Assembly: GCF_002954585.1 (NCBI RefSeq)
Contig: NZ_MSCI01000001.1
Span: forward strand, 1,178,001-1,242,000
DNA: 64,000 nucleotides
DNA from: Vibrio chagasii
GTDB taxonomy: Bacteria > Pseudomonadota > Gammaproteobacteria > Enterobacterales > Vibrionaceae
Reading direction: 5' to 3'
Shown here: positions 18,407-27,491 of the stretch, in pieces
How the letters are laid out: each line of letters begins with the position of its first letter
Position numbering within the stretch: the stretch's first letter is position 1
Program-made: the position numbers and the translations under genes
The notes under the pieces: generated by a model
What the model was told of the DNA's origin: nothing
The model's input: only the letters and a program-made list of their open reading frames with translations
Databases searched by the model: none

Positions 18407-18417
18407 ATAAGGATGAG
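18407..18417 (+). promoter_or_regulatory. Putative MalT-box motif upstream of the amylase gene
   Basis: ATAAGGATGAG contains the MalT core GGATGAG. The same 11-mer recurs as a palindrome upstream of the pullulanase gene (20384-20407). A second weaker match, AGGGATGAAA, lies on the minus strand at 18464-18473. Together they suggest MalT control of this amylase. Confidence 0.4.
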
Positions 18418-18507
18418 TAAGGCGTATTGTAATTCGATTAGCCTGCAAAAAATAAACAAGCCCTTTCATCCCTACATAACATGATGGAAGTTAAAGGAAT
18501 TATAAAT

Positions 18508-20280
18508 ATGTACAACCAAAAGTACGCCATCTACCAAGTTTTTACGCGTTTATTTGGCAATAAAGACACCCAACATGTCCCGTGGGGCACCATTGAACAA
18601 AATGGCGTTGGTAAATTCAGTGATTTTACAGACAAAGCGCTGTCTGAAATTCGCAAGCTTGGAATGACTCACATTTGGTATACCGAAGTTCCTCACCACG
18701 CGTTAATCAATGACTACAAATACATTGGTATTTCAGACGATCACCCGAGCGTGGTAAAAGGCCGTGCGGGCTCTCCTTATGCCGTAAAAGATTACTACTC
18801 TGTTAACCCTGATCTCGCTGATAATCCCGAGCAGCGACTAGAGGAGTTTGAGGCGCTAATTAAAAGAAGCCACGACCACGGCTTAAAGGTGATCATCGAT
18901 ATCGTCCCTAATCATGTTGCACGTCACTACAAAGGGTTAAACAATCCACAAGGCGTAAGTGACTTTGGTGCTCACGATGACACTACACTCGAATACCACA
19001 GAAACAATAACTTCTACTACATCCCCAACACCCCCTTTGAGCTTCCGAATATCGAGCCTGACTTTACTCCACTTGGTGGTGAACAACATCTAGCCCTAAA
19101 CTCTCCATTTGTCGAAATGCCCGCTAAATGGACTGGTAATGGCTCACGCCTAGCTAAACCCAACTTCGACGATTGGTATGAAACTGTGAAGATCAATTAC
19201 GGTGTGCGCCCTGACGGTTCAAAGGACTTCCCTGAATTACCGAGTAACTATGCTCAACGTGATTGCCGAGAACACTTCGATTTCTGGAAATTCATCGATG
19301 TGCCTAACTCTTGGGTTAAGTTCAGAGACATCGCCTTGTTCTGGTTAGATAAAGGCGTCGATGGGTTTCGTTACGATATGGCTGAAATGGTACCAGTCGA
19401 GTTCTGGAGCTATCTCAACTCATCAATAAAAATGCAAAACCCCGATGCCTTTCTTATGGCAGAGGTATATCAGCCAGACTTATACCGCGACTACATTCAC
19501 TTAGGAAAAATGGACTATCTATACGACAAAGTAGACCTATACGATGGACTTAAATCTGTTATGCAGGGTAAAGCTTCAACAGCCATCATTCCCGAGATTC
19601 AGAATCAAATGATGGACATCGAACACCACATGCTGCACTTCTTAGATAACCATGATGAACAGCGTATCGCGTCTCCTGAATTTGTAGGTGACCCAAATAT
19701 TGCCAAACCTGCAATGCTCGTCAGCACCTTATTGAGCAGTTCACCAACGATGATTTACTTCGGACAAGAAGTCGGCGAACCGGGCGCGGAGCACGCAGGT
19801 TTTGGGCAACCCTCTCGTACATCCATCTTCGATTACGTCGGTGTCCCACAGCATCAAAAATGGATGAACCACGACGCATTCGATGGCGGGCTATTAAACG
19901 ATAACGAAAAGCAACTACGTCACTTTTATCAGAAGGTGATGAACTTTTCGCTCGAGCACTCTTCAATGACAGGACATTACCGAGACTTACACCAAAGCAA
20001 TAATTTGAGTGATTCGGTTTACGCATTTCTACGCTATGACGACCAAGAGCTGACAATAGTTGCTGCGAATTTCAGCCAGCACACTACAGAGTGTGTTTGC
20101 TTGGTTATTCCACGTGATGTAATCCAAGTAATCAAAGTTGCGGATGGTGGTTACTTGCTTAATGAACATATCGAATCTATCCAGCCACAAGAATTACGTG
20201 TGGAGGAAGGAGTTGGCTGCTTCAATATTGAATTAAAACCGCTGGCATCCTTGGTTTGGGTATTACCATTAAATAATTAA
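18508..20280 (+). CDS. Cytoplasmic GH13 alpha-amylase family protein
   Basis: I start at the ATG 18508 because AAAGGA lies nine bases upstream and the product then begins directly with the barrel (KYAIYQVFTRLFGN); an ATG at 18481 would add nine residues. The 590-residue protein has no signal peptide. GH13 regions are clear: VIIDIVPNHVAR, GVDGFRYDMAEM with nucleophile Asp290, FLMAEVYQ with acid/base Glu319, and FLDNHDEQR with Asp383. It should hydrolyse alpha-1,4-glucosidic bonds of imported maltodextrins. It lies upstream of the pullulanase gene and has MalT-core motifs in front, so membership in the maltodextrin regulon is likely. The exact subfamily and specificity are not resolved. Confidence 0.9.
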   Translation: MYNQKYAIYQVFTRLFGNKDTQHVPWGTIEQNGVGKFSDFTDKALSEIRKLGMTHIWYTEVPHHALINDYKYIGISDDHPSVVKGRAGSPYAVKDYYSVNPDLADNPEQRLEEFEALIKRSHDHGLKVIIDIVPNHVARHYKGLNNPQGVSDFGAHDDTTLEYHRNNNFYYIPNTPFELPNIEPDFTPLGGEQHLALNSPFVEMPAKWTGNGSRLAKPNFDDWYETVKINYGVRPDGSKDFPELPSNYAQRDCREHFDFWKFIDVPNSWVKFRDIALFWLDKGVDGFRYDMAEMVPVEFWSYLNSSIKMQNPDAFLMAEVYQPDLYRDYIHLGKMDYLYDKVDLYDGLKSVMQGKASTAIIPEIQNQMMDIEHHMLHFLDNHDEQRIASPEFVGDPNIAKPAMLVSTLLSSSPTMIYFGQEVGEPGAEHAGFGQPSRTSIFDYVGVPQHQKWMNHDAFDGGLLNDNEKQLRHFYQKVMNFSLEHSSMTGHYRDLHQSNNLSDSVYAFLRYDDQELTIVAANFSQHTTECVCLVIPRDVIQVIKVADGGYLLNEHIESIQPQELRVEEGVGCFNIELKPLASLVWVLPLNN

Positions 20281-20383
20281 AACCCTTGTCGATATTATAT
20301 AGAAAAAAATTAGGATAATTGATAATTAACTTAATTCCCAAGTTAAATTAACACCCAAACATTTCGATATCTTCCTCACATTT

Positions 20384-20407
20384 ATAAGGATGAGCTCTCA
20401 TCCTTAT
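20384..20407. promoter_or_regulatory. 11-bp palindrome of MalT-core motifs upstream of the pullulanase gene
   Basis: ATAAGGATGAG (20384-20394) and its exact reverse complement (20397-20407) are separated by CT. Each arm carries the MalT core GGATGAG. It lies in the 326-base gap between the amylase and pullulanase genes, about 200 bases before the latter. The T-poor flank and 2-base spacer argue against a terminator. The rest of the gap is AT-rich without other signals. Confidence 0.45.
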
Positions 20408-20606
20408 TCTCTACGCCCGGCCGCTTCGCCCTATCCTATTGATATTAAATATATGAGTTCTTGATCCAAGTAAATCTACATAAACCAAGTACAAATCGTG
20501 ATATCGACACTAGGTTTTTTATTTTTACTTATTAAAAACAACTTTACATATAGACATCACAAATAGTTGACCACCGTTAAGACTAGGATATTCATCTTCA
20601 TAAAAA

Positions 20607-23600
20607 GTGAAATATGGATATCGAAACGTGAACAATATAAATATTAATCAATGTTTAACTCTACGAAATACCTTTAACAATACAAAGAAAAGAAGCTTCA
20701 AGAAGTCGACCTTAACCAAAGCGATTTTACCTCTTTTCACCGCTACTTTAATCGCAGGTTGTGGCAGTGATAATAACAGCGACAACGGTACTGACACTGG
20801 CAGCAGTGGTCTATATCCTGCAGCAGAAAACGAAGTGGTTATCTACTACAAACGTGATGTTGCCGCAGCGAGCACTTCTGGGTCGACTTATGACGGCTGG
20901 GGACTGCACCTGTGGAATGGTGAAGGCTGTACCAGTACCGATTTAGTCGGAATGGGGTTGAGTGAGACTGGAACCGATTGGAACAGTCCTTACGAATACG
21001 ACGGCATTAGCGATACTTACGGCGCCTACTATGTATTGAAAGTCGATCCCGATGCCGCTGACCCACATAAGTGTATGAACTTCATCTTACACAATGGTGA
21101 TGAAAAAGCCTTTGGTAGCGCGAACTCAAAAGTTGAGCTAGATAAACTCGGTGAATCTCAAGGTGTGTTTGGTTTCCATGGCAGCAGCGAGTTGTACTAC
21201 GAGCCTATCTCAGAACGACCAGTGAATATTGATGGTCAAAAAGCACATTGGCTTGATGCAACGACCATAGGTTGGGAAGCGGCCAGCAATGCAGATTCTT
21301 TAAAACTCTTCTATGCATTGGATAACAGCATCTCAATGAATGATGACAAAGAGATCATTGGTGGTACTGCGATTGAGCTAGTAAAAGATGGCGAACTATC
21401 CTCAGAACTCAAAGCACGTTTCCGTCACTTAGCCAGCTTACCTGCGGTCGCGATTGACGTGGATAACAGCACGCTACGCACCATTTTAAAATCTCAGATC
21501 GTTGTCGTAGCTTACAATGCCGATGGCGATGTTATCTCTTCAACCGAGGTTCAAAAGCCTGGTGTGCTTGATGCGGTGTTTGCTAGCGAAGATGCAGGTA
21601 ATGCCATCAGTGAACCATTGGGGGCGATAGTAGATGGTGACTCTACAACCTTTAAACTTTGGGCTCCTACTGCGCAAGATGTTGAACTCGTTCTATACAG
21701 CGAATACCTACAAAGCTCACAAGTCATACCTATGACAGAGCATACTGAAACGGGGATTTGGGCGACAGAAGCAGTGTCAAACGCAGTGAACCAATACTAC
21801 CGCTACCAAGTGAAGGTTTACCACCCAACCACTGGCAAAATAGAAAATCGCCTTGTGACAGACCCTTACTCTCTCAGCTTGTCGAAGAACTCGGCATACT
21901 CTCAAGTCATTGACCTTGATGATGCATCCTTGATGCCTGATGGCTGGACCGGCTACGTTCGTCCTACCGTCGAGAAAGACGAAGACCACGTTCTCTACGA
22001 ATCACATCTACGTGATTTTAGTTTCAGCGACAAGTTAGGCACCACAAGCCTGAACGGAAAATACCTTGCGCTTACGGAAGCGGATCGTGAGTCCGTCAAA
22101 CACCTGCAAGCTCTGAAAGATGCCGGTTTGACAACTCTGCATATCTTGCCAGCTTTCGATATCGCTACCGTGGATGAAGATGAAGCAAGCCGTGTCGATA
22201 TTACCGATACCGTTGGTAAGCTGTGTGATGTAAAACCTGCCGCTACCTTATGTGGTAATGAAGATGAAAACCGAACGATTGAGGATGTACTCGACGGCTA
22301 TGACCCTTCCACAGGCGACGCACAAGCGTTAATGAACGACTTACGAATGCTCGACAGCTTCAACTGGGGTTACGACCCATTCCATTACACCGTGCCTGAG
22401 GGAAGCTACGCGACGGATCCAAACGGATCTAAGCGTATTCTAGAGTTCCGTCAAATGGTTAAGGCCACGCACGACATGGATCTTAAGTTGATCATGGACG
22501 TGGTATACAACCACACCAATGCATCTGGCGTGAATGATAAATCCGTACTGGATAAGATCGTCCCTGGGTATTACCACCGACTTAATGTAAATACTGGCGG
22601 CGTGGAAAACTCAACCTGTTGTGACAACACTGCGACAGAAAACCTAATGATGGGTAAGTTAATGGTCGACTCGCTCAAGGTGTGGGCTGATGATTACAAG
22701 ATCGACGGTTTCCGTTTTGACTTAATGGGCCACCAGCCAAAAGACGTGATGGTCGAAGCACTGGAAGAAGTGCGTAAAATTGACCCGAATACCCTGTTCT
22801 ACGGGGAAGGTTGGGATTTTGGTGAAGTCGCCAACAACGCTCGCTTCGACCAAGCAAACCAAATCAACATGGCAGGCACAGAAATCGGCACATTCTCAGA
22901 CCGTTTGCGTGATGCTGTTCGTGGTGGTAGCCCGTTCGATGGCGGTGTTGACTCAGAAGGGAATCACCCGCTTCGCTTTAATCAAGGCTTCGGTAACGCA
23001 GCTATCACCAATGAAGAAACCAAGACAGATCAAGACTCCATCAACGGTCGTTTGCACAACCAAGACCTTGTTCGCTTAGGGATGGCAGGTAACCTCGCTG
23101 AATACGTGCTAATTGATTACAAAGGTGATACCAAACTGGGTAAAAACGTCGACTACAATGGCGCACCTGCGGGTTACACTAAGATGCCTTCAGAGAACAT
23201 CTCTTACGTATCAAAACACGACAACCAAACACTTTGGGACAACAACGCATACAAAATCGCAACTGGCACTAGTTCTGCAGAACGTGCTCGCATGCAGTCG
23301 GTATCGCTTTCTACCGTGATGTTGGGCCAAGGCATACCATTCATCCATATGGGTTCGGAACTGCTTCGCTCGAAGTCTATGCAGCGTGACTCTTACGATT
23401 CTGGAGACTGGTACAACCGTGTTTTCTTCGATGGGTCTGACAGCAACTGGAATGTCGGCTTGCCTCGTGAAGACAAAGATGGAGCAAACTGGGATCTGAT
23501 CAAAACCATCATTGCTGACCCAACGACAAAACCAGACGTAGACGACATCGAGTTAACTAAGCAGCAATTCCTAGAACTATTAAAGATCCGCAGCTCAAGT

Positions 23601-24326
23601 GAGCTTTTCCGCTTAGATACAGCTGACGAAGTCATGAAGCGAGTCGATTTCCGTAACGTTGGCGAAGACCAAGTCGAAGGCCTAATCGTGATGTCTATCG
23701 ATGATGGTGTATCCACAGGCGAAGACCTTGATCCCGCTAATGACGCCATTGTCGCAGTTGTAAACTCAACCAATGAGTCTCAAACGTTCAAGATCGCCGG
23801 AACAACAGACTTTGCGCTTCACGATGTTCAACAAAACTCAGCGGATGACATAGTGAAAGGCGCAAGCTTTGCTAATGAATCATTCACAGTTCCAGCACTA
23901 ACAACAGCTGTGTTTGTACAAGCACAAAACGGTGCGCAAGGCGCTGGTTTGCCAGTTGATAACTCAGACAAGGATGTATCTAGCATTCCTCCATACGGTC
24001 AAACAACCGTTTATGTGCGTGGCTCTATGAATGGTTGGACGCCTGTTGACGATTGGGCGATGAGCTTTATCAGCAACGGCGTTTACTCTATAACCAAGAC
24101 TTTGGAACAAGATGAGTATGGGTTCAAGTTTAGCGGGCCTACTTGGGATCAACTAGACCTTGGTTGTAATTCAGTTGAGCTTGCTGATGGATCAATCGAC
24201 CTAGGAACTGGTGGTAATTGCCAACTAAACGTAACTGAAGCTGGAACCGACACATTCACCTTGAATGCGATTCACGAGCTGGATGACGACGTAGATGGTC
24301 CAGTTGTTTCGGTCACGAAGCAGTAA
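20607..24326 (+). CDS. pulA: Pullulanase-type alpha-1,6-glucosidase, surface lipoprotein
   Basis: This 1239-residue protein carries a lipobox LIAGC (Cys52) after an unusually long basic N-region, so it is an exported lipoprotein. An N-terminal CBM41-like starch-binding domain (~75-195) precedes a CBM48-like domain (~335-420). The GH13 catalytic barrel has the pullulanase signature FNWGYDPFHYTVPEGSY near 585, VMDVVYNHT near 630, nucleophile Asp705 (DGFRFDLMGH), acid/base Glu734 (YGEGWDFGEV) and Asp872 (SKHDNQTLWDN). A C-terminal domain from about 1135 (VYVRGSMNGWT) looks like a further glucan-binding module. It cleaves alpha-1,6 branches outside the cell. The GTG start has no clear ribosome site, and a later GTG (20628) is possible. 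Confidence 0.92.
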   Translation: MKYGYRNVNNININQCLTLRNTFNNTKKRSFKKSTLTKAILPLFTATLIAGCGSDNNSDNGTDTGSSGLYPAAENEVVIYYKRDVAAASTSGSTYDGWGLHLWNGEGCTSTDLVGMGLSETGTDWNSPYEYDGISDTYGAYYVLKVDPDAADPHKCMNFILHNGDEKAFGSANSKVELDKLGESQGVFGFHGSSELYYEPISERPVNIDGQKAHWLDATTIGWEAASNADSLKLFYALDNSISMNDDKEIIGGTAIELVKDGELSSELKARFRHLASLPAVAIDVDNSTLRTILKSQIVVVAYNADGDVISSTEVQKPGVLDAVFASEDAGNAISEPLGAIVDGDSTTFKLWAPTAQDVELVLYSEYLQSSQVIPMTEHTETGIWATEAVSNAVNQYYRYQVKVYHPTTGKIENRLVTDPYSLSLSKNSAYSQVIDLDDASLMPDGWTGYVRPTVEKDEDHVLYESHLRDFSFSDKLGTTSLNGKYLALTEADRESVKHLQALKDAGLTTLHILPAFDIATVDEDEASRVDITDTVGKLCDVKPAATLCGNEDENRTIEDVLDGYDPSTGDAQALMNDLRMLDSFNWGYDPFHYTVPEGSYATDPNGSKRILEFRQMVKATHDMDLKLIMDVVYNHTNASGVNDKSVLDKIVPGYYHRLNVNTGGVENSTCCDNTATENLMMGKLMVDSLKVWADDYKIDGFRFDLMGHQPKDVMVEALEEVRKIDPNTLFYGEGWDFGEVANNARFDQANQINMAGTEIGTFSDRLRDAVRGGSPFDGGVDSEGNHPLRFNQGFGNAAITNEETKTDQDSINGRLHNQDLVRLGMAGNLAEYVLIDYKGDTKLGKNVDYNGAPAGYTKMPSENISYVSKHDNQTLWDNNAYKIATGTSSAERARMQSVSLSTVMLGQGIPFIHMGSELLRSKSMQRDSYDSGDWYNRVFFDGSDSNWNVGLPREDKDGANWDLIKTIIADPTTKPDVDDIELTKQQFLELLKIRSSSELFRLDTADEVMKRVDFRNVGEDQVEGLIVMSIDDGVSTGEDLDPANDAIVAVVNSTNESQTFKIAGTTDFALHDVQQNSADDIVKGASFANESFTVPALTTAVFVQAQNGAQGAGLPVDNSDKDVSSIPPYGQTTVYVRGSMNGWTPVDDWAMSFISNGVYSITKTLEQDEYGFKFSGPTWDQLDLGCNSVELADGSIDLGTGGNCQLNVTEAGTDTFTLNAIHELDDDVDGPVVSVTKQ

Positions 24327-24382
24327 GTCTGAAAGGATCAAAGCTAAGTAACAGATAATAAAACCAGCGAAAGCTAGCCTTT

Positions 24383-24406
24383 GGGAGACGTCAGTCTCCC
24401 TTTTTT
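24383..24406 (+). terminator. Terminator of the pullulanase gene
   Basis: GGGAGAC and GTCTCCC flank a 4-base loop and six T residues follow. It is a clear intrinsic terminator. Confidence 0.85.
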
Positions 24407-24768
24407 GTGCCCCCAACAAACACCAACCTAAAAATGCCTTCTCTACTATCCGTGAGCCACATTCAACTTCAATGATGAACTAACCTCTTGCGTTCTAGAT
24501 AGAACATCTCTTCTTCACCTGTACTGCAAATTTCAGCCCAAATAACCTTAAGTCACTGTATTTGAATTAAGTATATGCAATAGAGAAGAGTGAGAGCTTA
24601 TAGAGAGCAAAGCCATTTAATCATGGTGATAGGGCTACAGAGTATAGCGTCACTAAGCTCTGTATTTAATGAGATCTGCTGTTCATGAGATTCGATAGCA
24701 TTCATAAAATCGCTTGTTTCGAGCTAATTGATTTCAACCAATGTGAATATTTCATTTATAGCTGGCAA
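24407..24768. other. Noncoding gap between pullulanase and malM
   Basis: This stretch lies between the convergent pullulanase and malM terminators. No ORF with a ribosome site and no strong inverted repeat was found. I see nothing that needs annotation. Confidence 0.4.
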
Positions 24769-24795
24769 TAAAAAAGGACCCTATTAGGGTCCCTT
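24769..24795 (-). terminator. Terminator of malM
   Basis: GGACCCTA and TAGGGTCC form a perfect stem. The six A residues on its left become a U-tract in the minus-strand transcript, just after the malM stop. Confidence 0.8.
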
Positions 24796-24825
24796 CTCTT
24801 AAATCAGACTTTGCAATTGTATCAG

Positions 24826-25653
24826 TTACTTTTTATTAACTGCTTTTACAAAGACTTCTTGTGCGCCTTCAATGCCCAGTGCTTTCGCTTCGTCTAATAG
24901 ACCCAAAGCTTTTGGAATATTGTCAGCTTCGACAGCGGCTTTGATCGCATTATGGTAGTAAGTTTGTGTCTCTGGTTGAATTGTTTCAACCTTCGCGGCT
25001 GCCGCTGGCTTAGCGTTAGATTCACTGCTTGAACCGAACGAGAAGAAACCAACTCGATCAATAGCGACTTCGATTTTACCAACGTTTGAGTTTGGAACTG
25101 GAATATCTTCTACTTCTGGTAAGTAGTTACCACGGCCTTCCGCGTCTAAACGAGCAGGGTGAATAACATCAGTAAAACCATCAAGGTCTTCTTGCTCTGT
25201 GTAGATAACTAAGTAAACAGACTCAGCGGTTGTCGGAGGGTAAAAATCGTTTTCTGCGACAAGGCGGTTGCCCAAATGCAGCCTAGGCTTCGCATATTCG
25301 AAGCTATCTTTACCGTAACGCTCTAACTCACGACCATTTTTATCATAAATAACCGCATTAGGAACAAACGCGGTGTCGCCGATCATACTTGTGATCTTAA
25401 TAGAGTATTCACCACGATCCGCTGGTAGCTCTATCGCTACTACAGGGCTGTTTATATCCTGATAGTTCAAAATTTGGCTGTCTGGTGTTACATCGAAAAT
25501 TGCCGAGCTTGGAAGCTTCATCGGGGCAAATTGAAGACCAGCAAGAGAGTTAACTTGTTCAGCTTGTGCCACTTGCACTTGCTCTACAACTTGTGCAGAT
25601 TGACAACCGGCCAACGCAACACAGCCACTCAACATTAGAGCTTTAAAATACAT
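24826..25653 (-). CDS. malM: MalM family periplasmic maltose-regulon lipoprotein
   Basis: The 275-residue protein starts with a lipoprotein signal (MYFKALMLSGCVALAGC, Cys17). The MalM-like region includes LQFAPMKLPSSAIFDV near residue 40, SPVVAIELPADRGEYSIKI, then a beta-rich stretch with GNRLVAENDFYPPT. A helical C-terminus (NAIKAAVEADNIPKALGLLD) carries a possible TPR-like pair. MalM is a conserved mal operon member of unclear function. It lies 166 bases downstream of lamB in the same direction, as in enterobacteria, with a hairpin in between that may reduce its expression relative to lamB. The start has AGGAAGAG six bases upstream. Confidence 0.9.
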   Translation of the reverse strand: MYFKALMLSGCVALAGCQSAQVVEQVQVAQAEQVNSLAGLQFAPMKLPSSAIFDVTPDSQILNYQDINSPVVAIELPADRGEYSIKITSMIGDTAFVPNAVIYDKNGRELERYGKDSFEYAKPRLHLGNRLVAENDFYPPTTAESVYLVIYTEQEDLDGFTDVIHPARLDAEGRGNYLPEVEDIPVPNSNVGKIEVAIDRVGFFSFGSSSESNAKPAAAAKVETIQPETQTYYHNAIKAAVEADNIPKALGLLDEAKALGIEGAQEVFVKAVNKK

Positions 25654-25754
25654 AACTCTTCCTTCTTGTTATTTTTTTTAAGAAATTTACTAACTTTAAT
25701 TACCACAAAGAAAACTATTCACCTAGGGAACGATCCACTTAATCGTACATTCCT

Positions 25755-25783
25755 TAAAAAAATAGCCGACGCGAGCCGGCTAT
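25755..25783 (-). terminator. Terminator or attenuator between lamB and malM
   Basis: ATAGCCG (25762-25768) pairs with CGGCTAT (25777-25783), and a run of seven A on the left becomes a U-tract on the minus strand. Readthrough would be needed for malM expression from the lamB promoter. Confidence 0.7.
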
Positions 25784-25819
25784 GAATTAGGACAGTTTAG
25801 GATTGGTTAAGCTAAGTGT

Positions 25820-27058
25820 TTACCACCAAGCTTCAGCTTGGATACCGAATACATATTCTGTATCGTCGCCGTTGAATGCATCTTTGTTTTCAGTATCTAG
25901 GATGTAAGAGCCGTAAACGCGGATTTCAGGACGAGCCCAGAAGCTGTCACCCATAGCCCAAGCTTGAGCTACTGTGAATTTAGCGTTACCGAAGTCTTCT
26001 TTCGCTAGACCACCGTCAGCAATGCGCTCACCAGCGTTGTAGCCAGCTTCAAATACTGTACGCATTGTGTCGTTCCACTTGTACATTGGACGAACTACAG
26101 CAGAGTACTGGTCGATGTCAAAAGTTTTGCCTGTCGCTTTATTAGAGTCGTCACCGTCGCCACCAATTTGACCACCGATATCGCTACCTGCTAGGTAGGC
26201 TAGTTGGTGACCCATTTCCCAAGATTCGCCAAGGTTCATTACACCCCAGTTAATTAGACGGAAACCAGATGCTTCGTTGAATGCTTCAGTACCACGTGCG
26301 TAGTAAGAACCAGAACCCCAGAAGTTTGCAGCTTGTACGCCGTAACCGTTAGTACCGTACTGAAGTACTGTTTGGTGGAAACCGTTGCTTGTTCCTTGAT
26401 GTACAATTGCAGAAGCTAGTAGGCCGTCGTCAGCAGACTCGCTTGCGTTATCTGAATCAGTTGCGAAGTTGTACGCTAGTGCTAATTCTAGAGATGCATC
26501 TTGCCATAGGCCGATGTTCGCTAGACGAGCATCAAAGATGTAGCCAGTTGAATCATCAGTCGCGCCATCTTGGATTAATGCAACAGATAGTTTTTGGTCA
26601 CCGATTGAGATGTTTTCAACACCACCACCAGTACCAGATGTGTTTAGGAAGTAGAAGTCAGTGATATGGATATCTTTACGTTGGTAGTATGTTTTACCAG
26701 CCCAAAGAGTCGCTTCTTGGTCGAAAGATAGAACACCTTTCGCTTTAACTGCGAACTGAGCAACGTTAAAATCAGAATCTTCCCAACCATTTGCGCCTGG
26801 AGCACCAGAAGCAATCATTGACTCAACGCGCCAAGTTTGCTCACCAGTTTTGAGTTCTTCAGCCAAACCAAACTCAGAGTAGTTGTCATTTTCGTTACCT
26901 AGACGACCAATACCGTTTTTGTTAACTGAGATATCACCATTACCGTTGCCGCTGATACCAGTACCAGCACGCATGTAACCATTAAAGTCAACAGCGAACG
27001 CAGAGCCAGCAGCTAGCGTAGTCGCCACTGCAGCAGCAATCAAACTTACTTTTTTCAT
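25820..27058 (-). CDS. lamB: Maltoporin LamB
   Basis: I choose the ATG at 27058 because GGAG lies six bases upstream; an in-frame ATG four codons earlier overlaps that ribosome site. The 412-residue precursor has a signal peptide MKKVSLIAAAVATTLAAGSAFA and a mature start VDFNGYMRAGTG, typical of maltoporins. The middle includes TLWAGKTYYQRKDIHITDFYF, the LamB GKRYYQRHDVHxxDFYY segment, and the protein ends in an outer-membrane beta signature (YVFGIQAEAWW). Maltoporins form trimeric 18-strand channels that admit maltodextrins. It is followed by malM and is divergent from glgX, with MalT-box-like motifs between them. Confidence 0.96.
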   Translation of the reverse strand: MKKVSLIAAAVATTLAAGSAFAVDFNGYMRAGTGISGNGNGDISVNKNGIGRLGNENDNYSEFGLAEELKTGEQTWRVESMIASGAPGANGWEDSDFNVAQFAVKAKGVLSFDQEATLWAGKTYYQRKDIHITDFYFLNTSGTGGGVENISIGDQKLSVALIQDGATDDSTGYIFDARLANIGLWQDASLELALAYNFATDSDNASESADDGLLASAIVHQGTSNGFHQTVLQYGTNGYGVQAANFWGSGSYYARGTEAFNEASGFRLINWGVMNLGESWEMGHQLAYLAGSDIGGQIGGDGDDSNKATGKTFDIDQYSAVVRPMYKWNDTMRTVFEAGYNAGERIADGGLAKEDFGNAKFTVAQAWAMGDSFWARPEIRVYGSYILDTENKDAFNGDDTEYVFGIQAEAWW

Positions 27059-27196
27059 TCTTAACTCCATTAAGGACGATTTATTTTAGGTTTTTATATT
27101 TTGCTCTCTTGCGGCAACCAAAGGCAGTTATGGTAGTCGTAAGATAGAGAGGTTTAGGGTTTCCCCTGATTCGTTTCAACGGGGTCAATATTAAGA

Positions 27197-27311
27197 GGGG
27201 ATGACAAGTTTGACTTCCTCCACCCCCAACTAAATTAAGGGGGACTAGAGGGGAGTAGAAAATATACAGAATGGCGTTTTAAAGAGGTAGATCACTTAAT
27301 CTAGGAGGAGT
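27197..27311. promoter_or_regulatory. Cluster of MalT-box-like motifs between lamB and glgX
   Basis: Four decamers resemble GGGGA(T/G)GAGG. GGGGATGACA lies at 27197-27206 (plus, 8 of 10) and GTGGAGGAAG at 27214-27223 (minus, 8 of 10, pointing to lamB). GGGGAGTAGA lies at 27250-27259 (plus, 8 of 10) and TAGGAGGAGT at 27302-27311 (plus, 7 of 10 with a perfect GGAGGA core). Their density in a divergent lamB-glgX promoter supports MalT control of both genes. The rest of this 433-base gap is AT-rich. Confidence 0.55.
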
Positions 27312-27491
27312 AGACAGCACGAAGATCTAATTATTCAGCATAAGTGAGATCTACTTCAAATATATAATTTGAACTTCATCGATCAATTATTTTTTTAACC
27401 GTAATTAATCTGTGAAGATGCTTGACCTTACTGTGACAAAGCCTTTTACTAATAGTTCACTGATGTTGATAAACGAACAAGAAATCAAGCA

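Noticed and set aside
20384..20407. Terminator of the amylase gene
   Set aside because: A 2-base spacer and lack of T-tract make an RNA terminator unlikely; the MalT-core content of each arm favours an operator.
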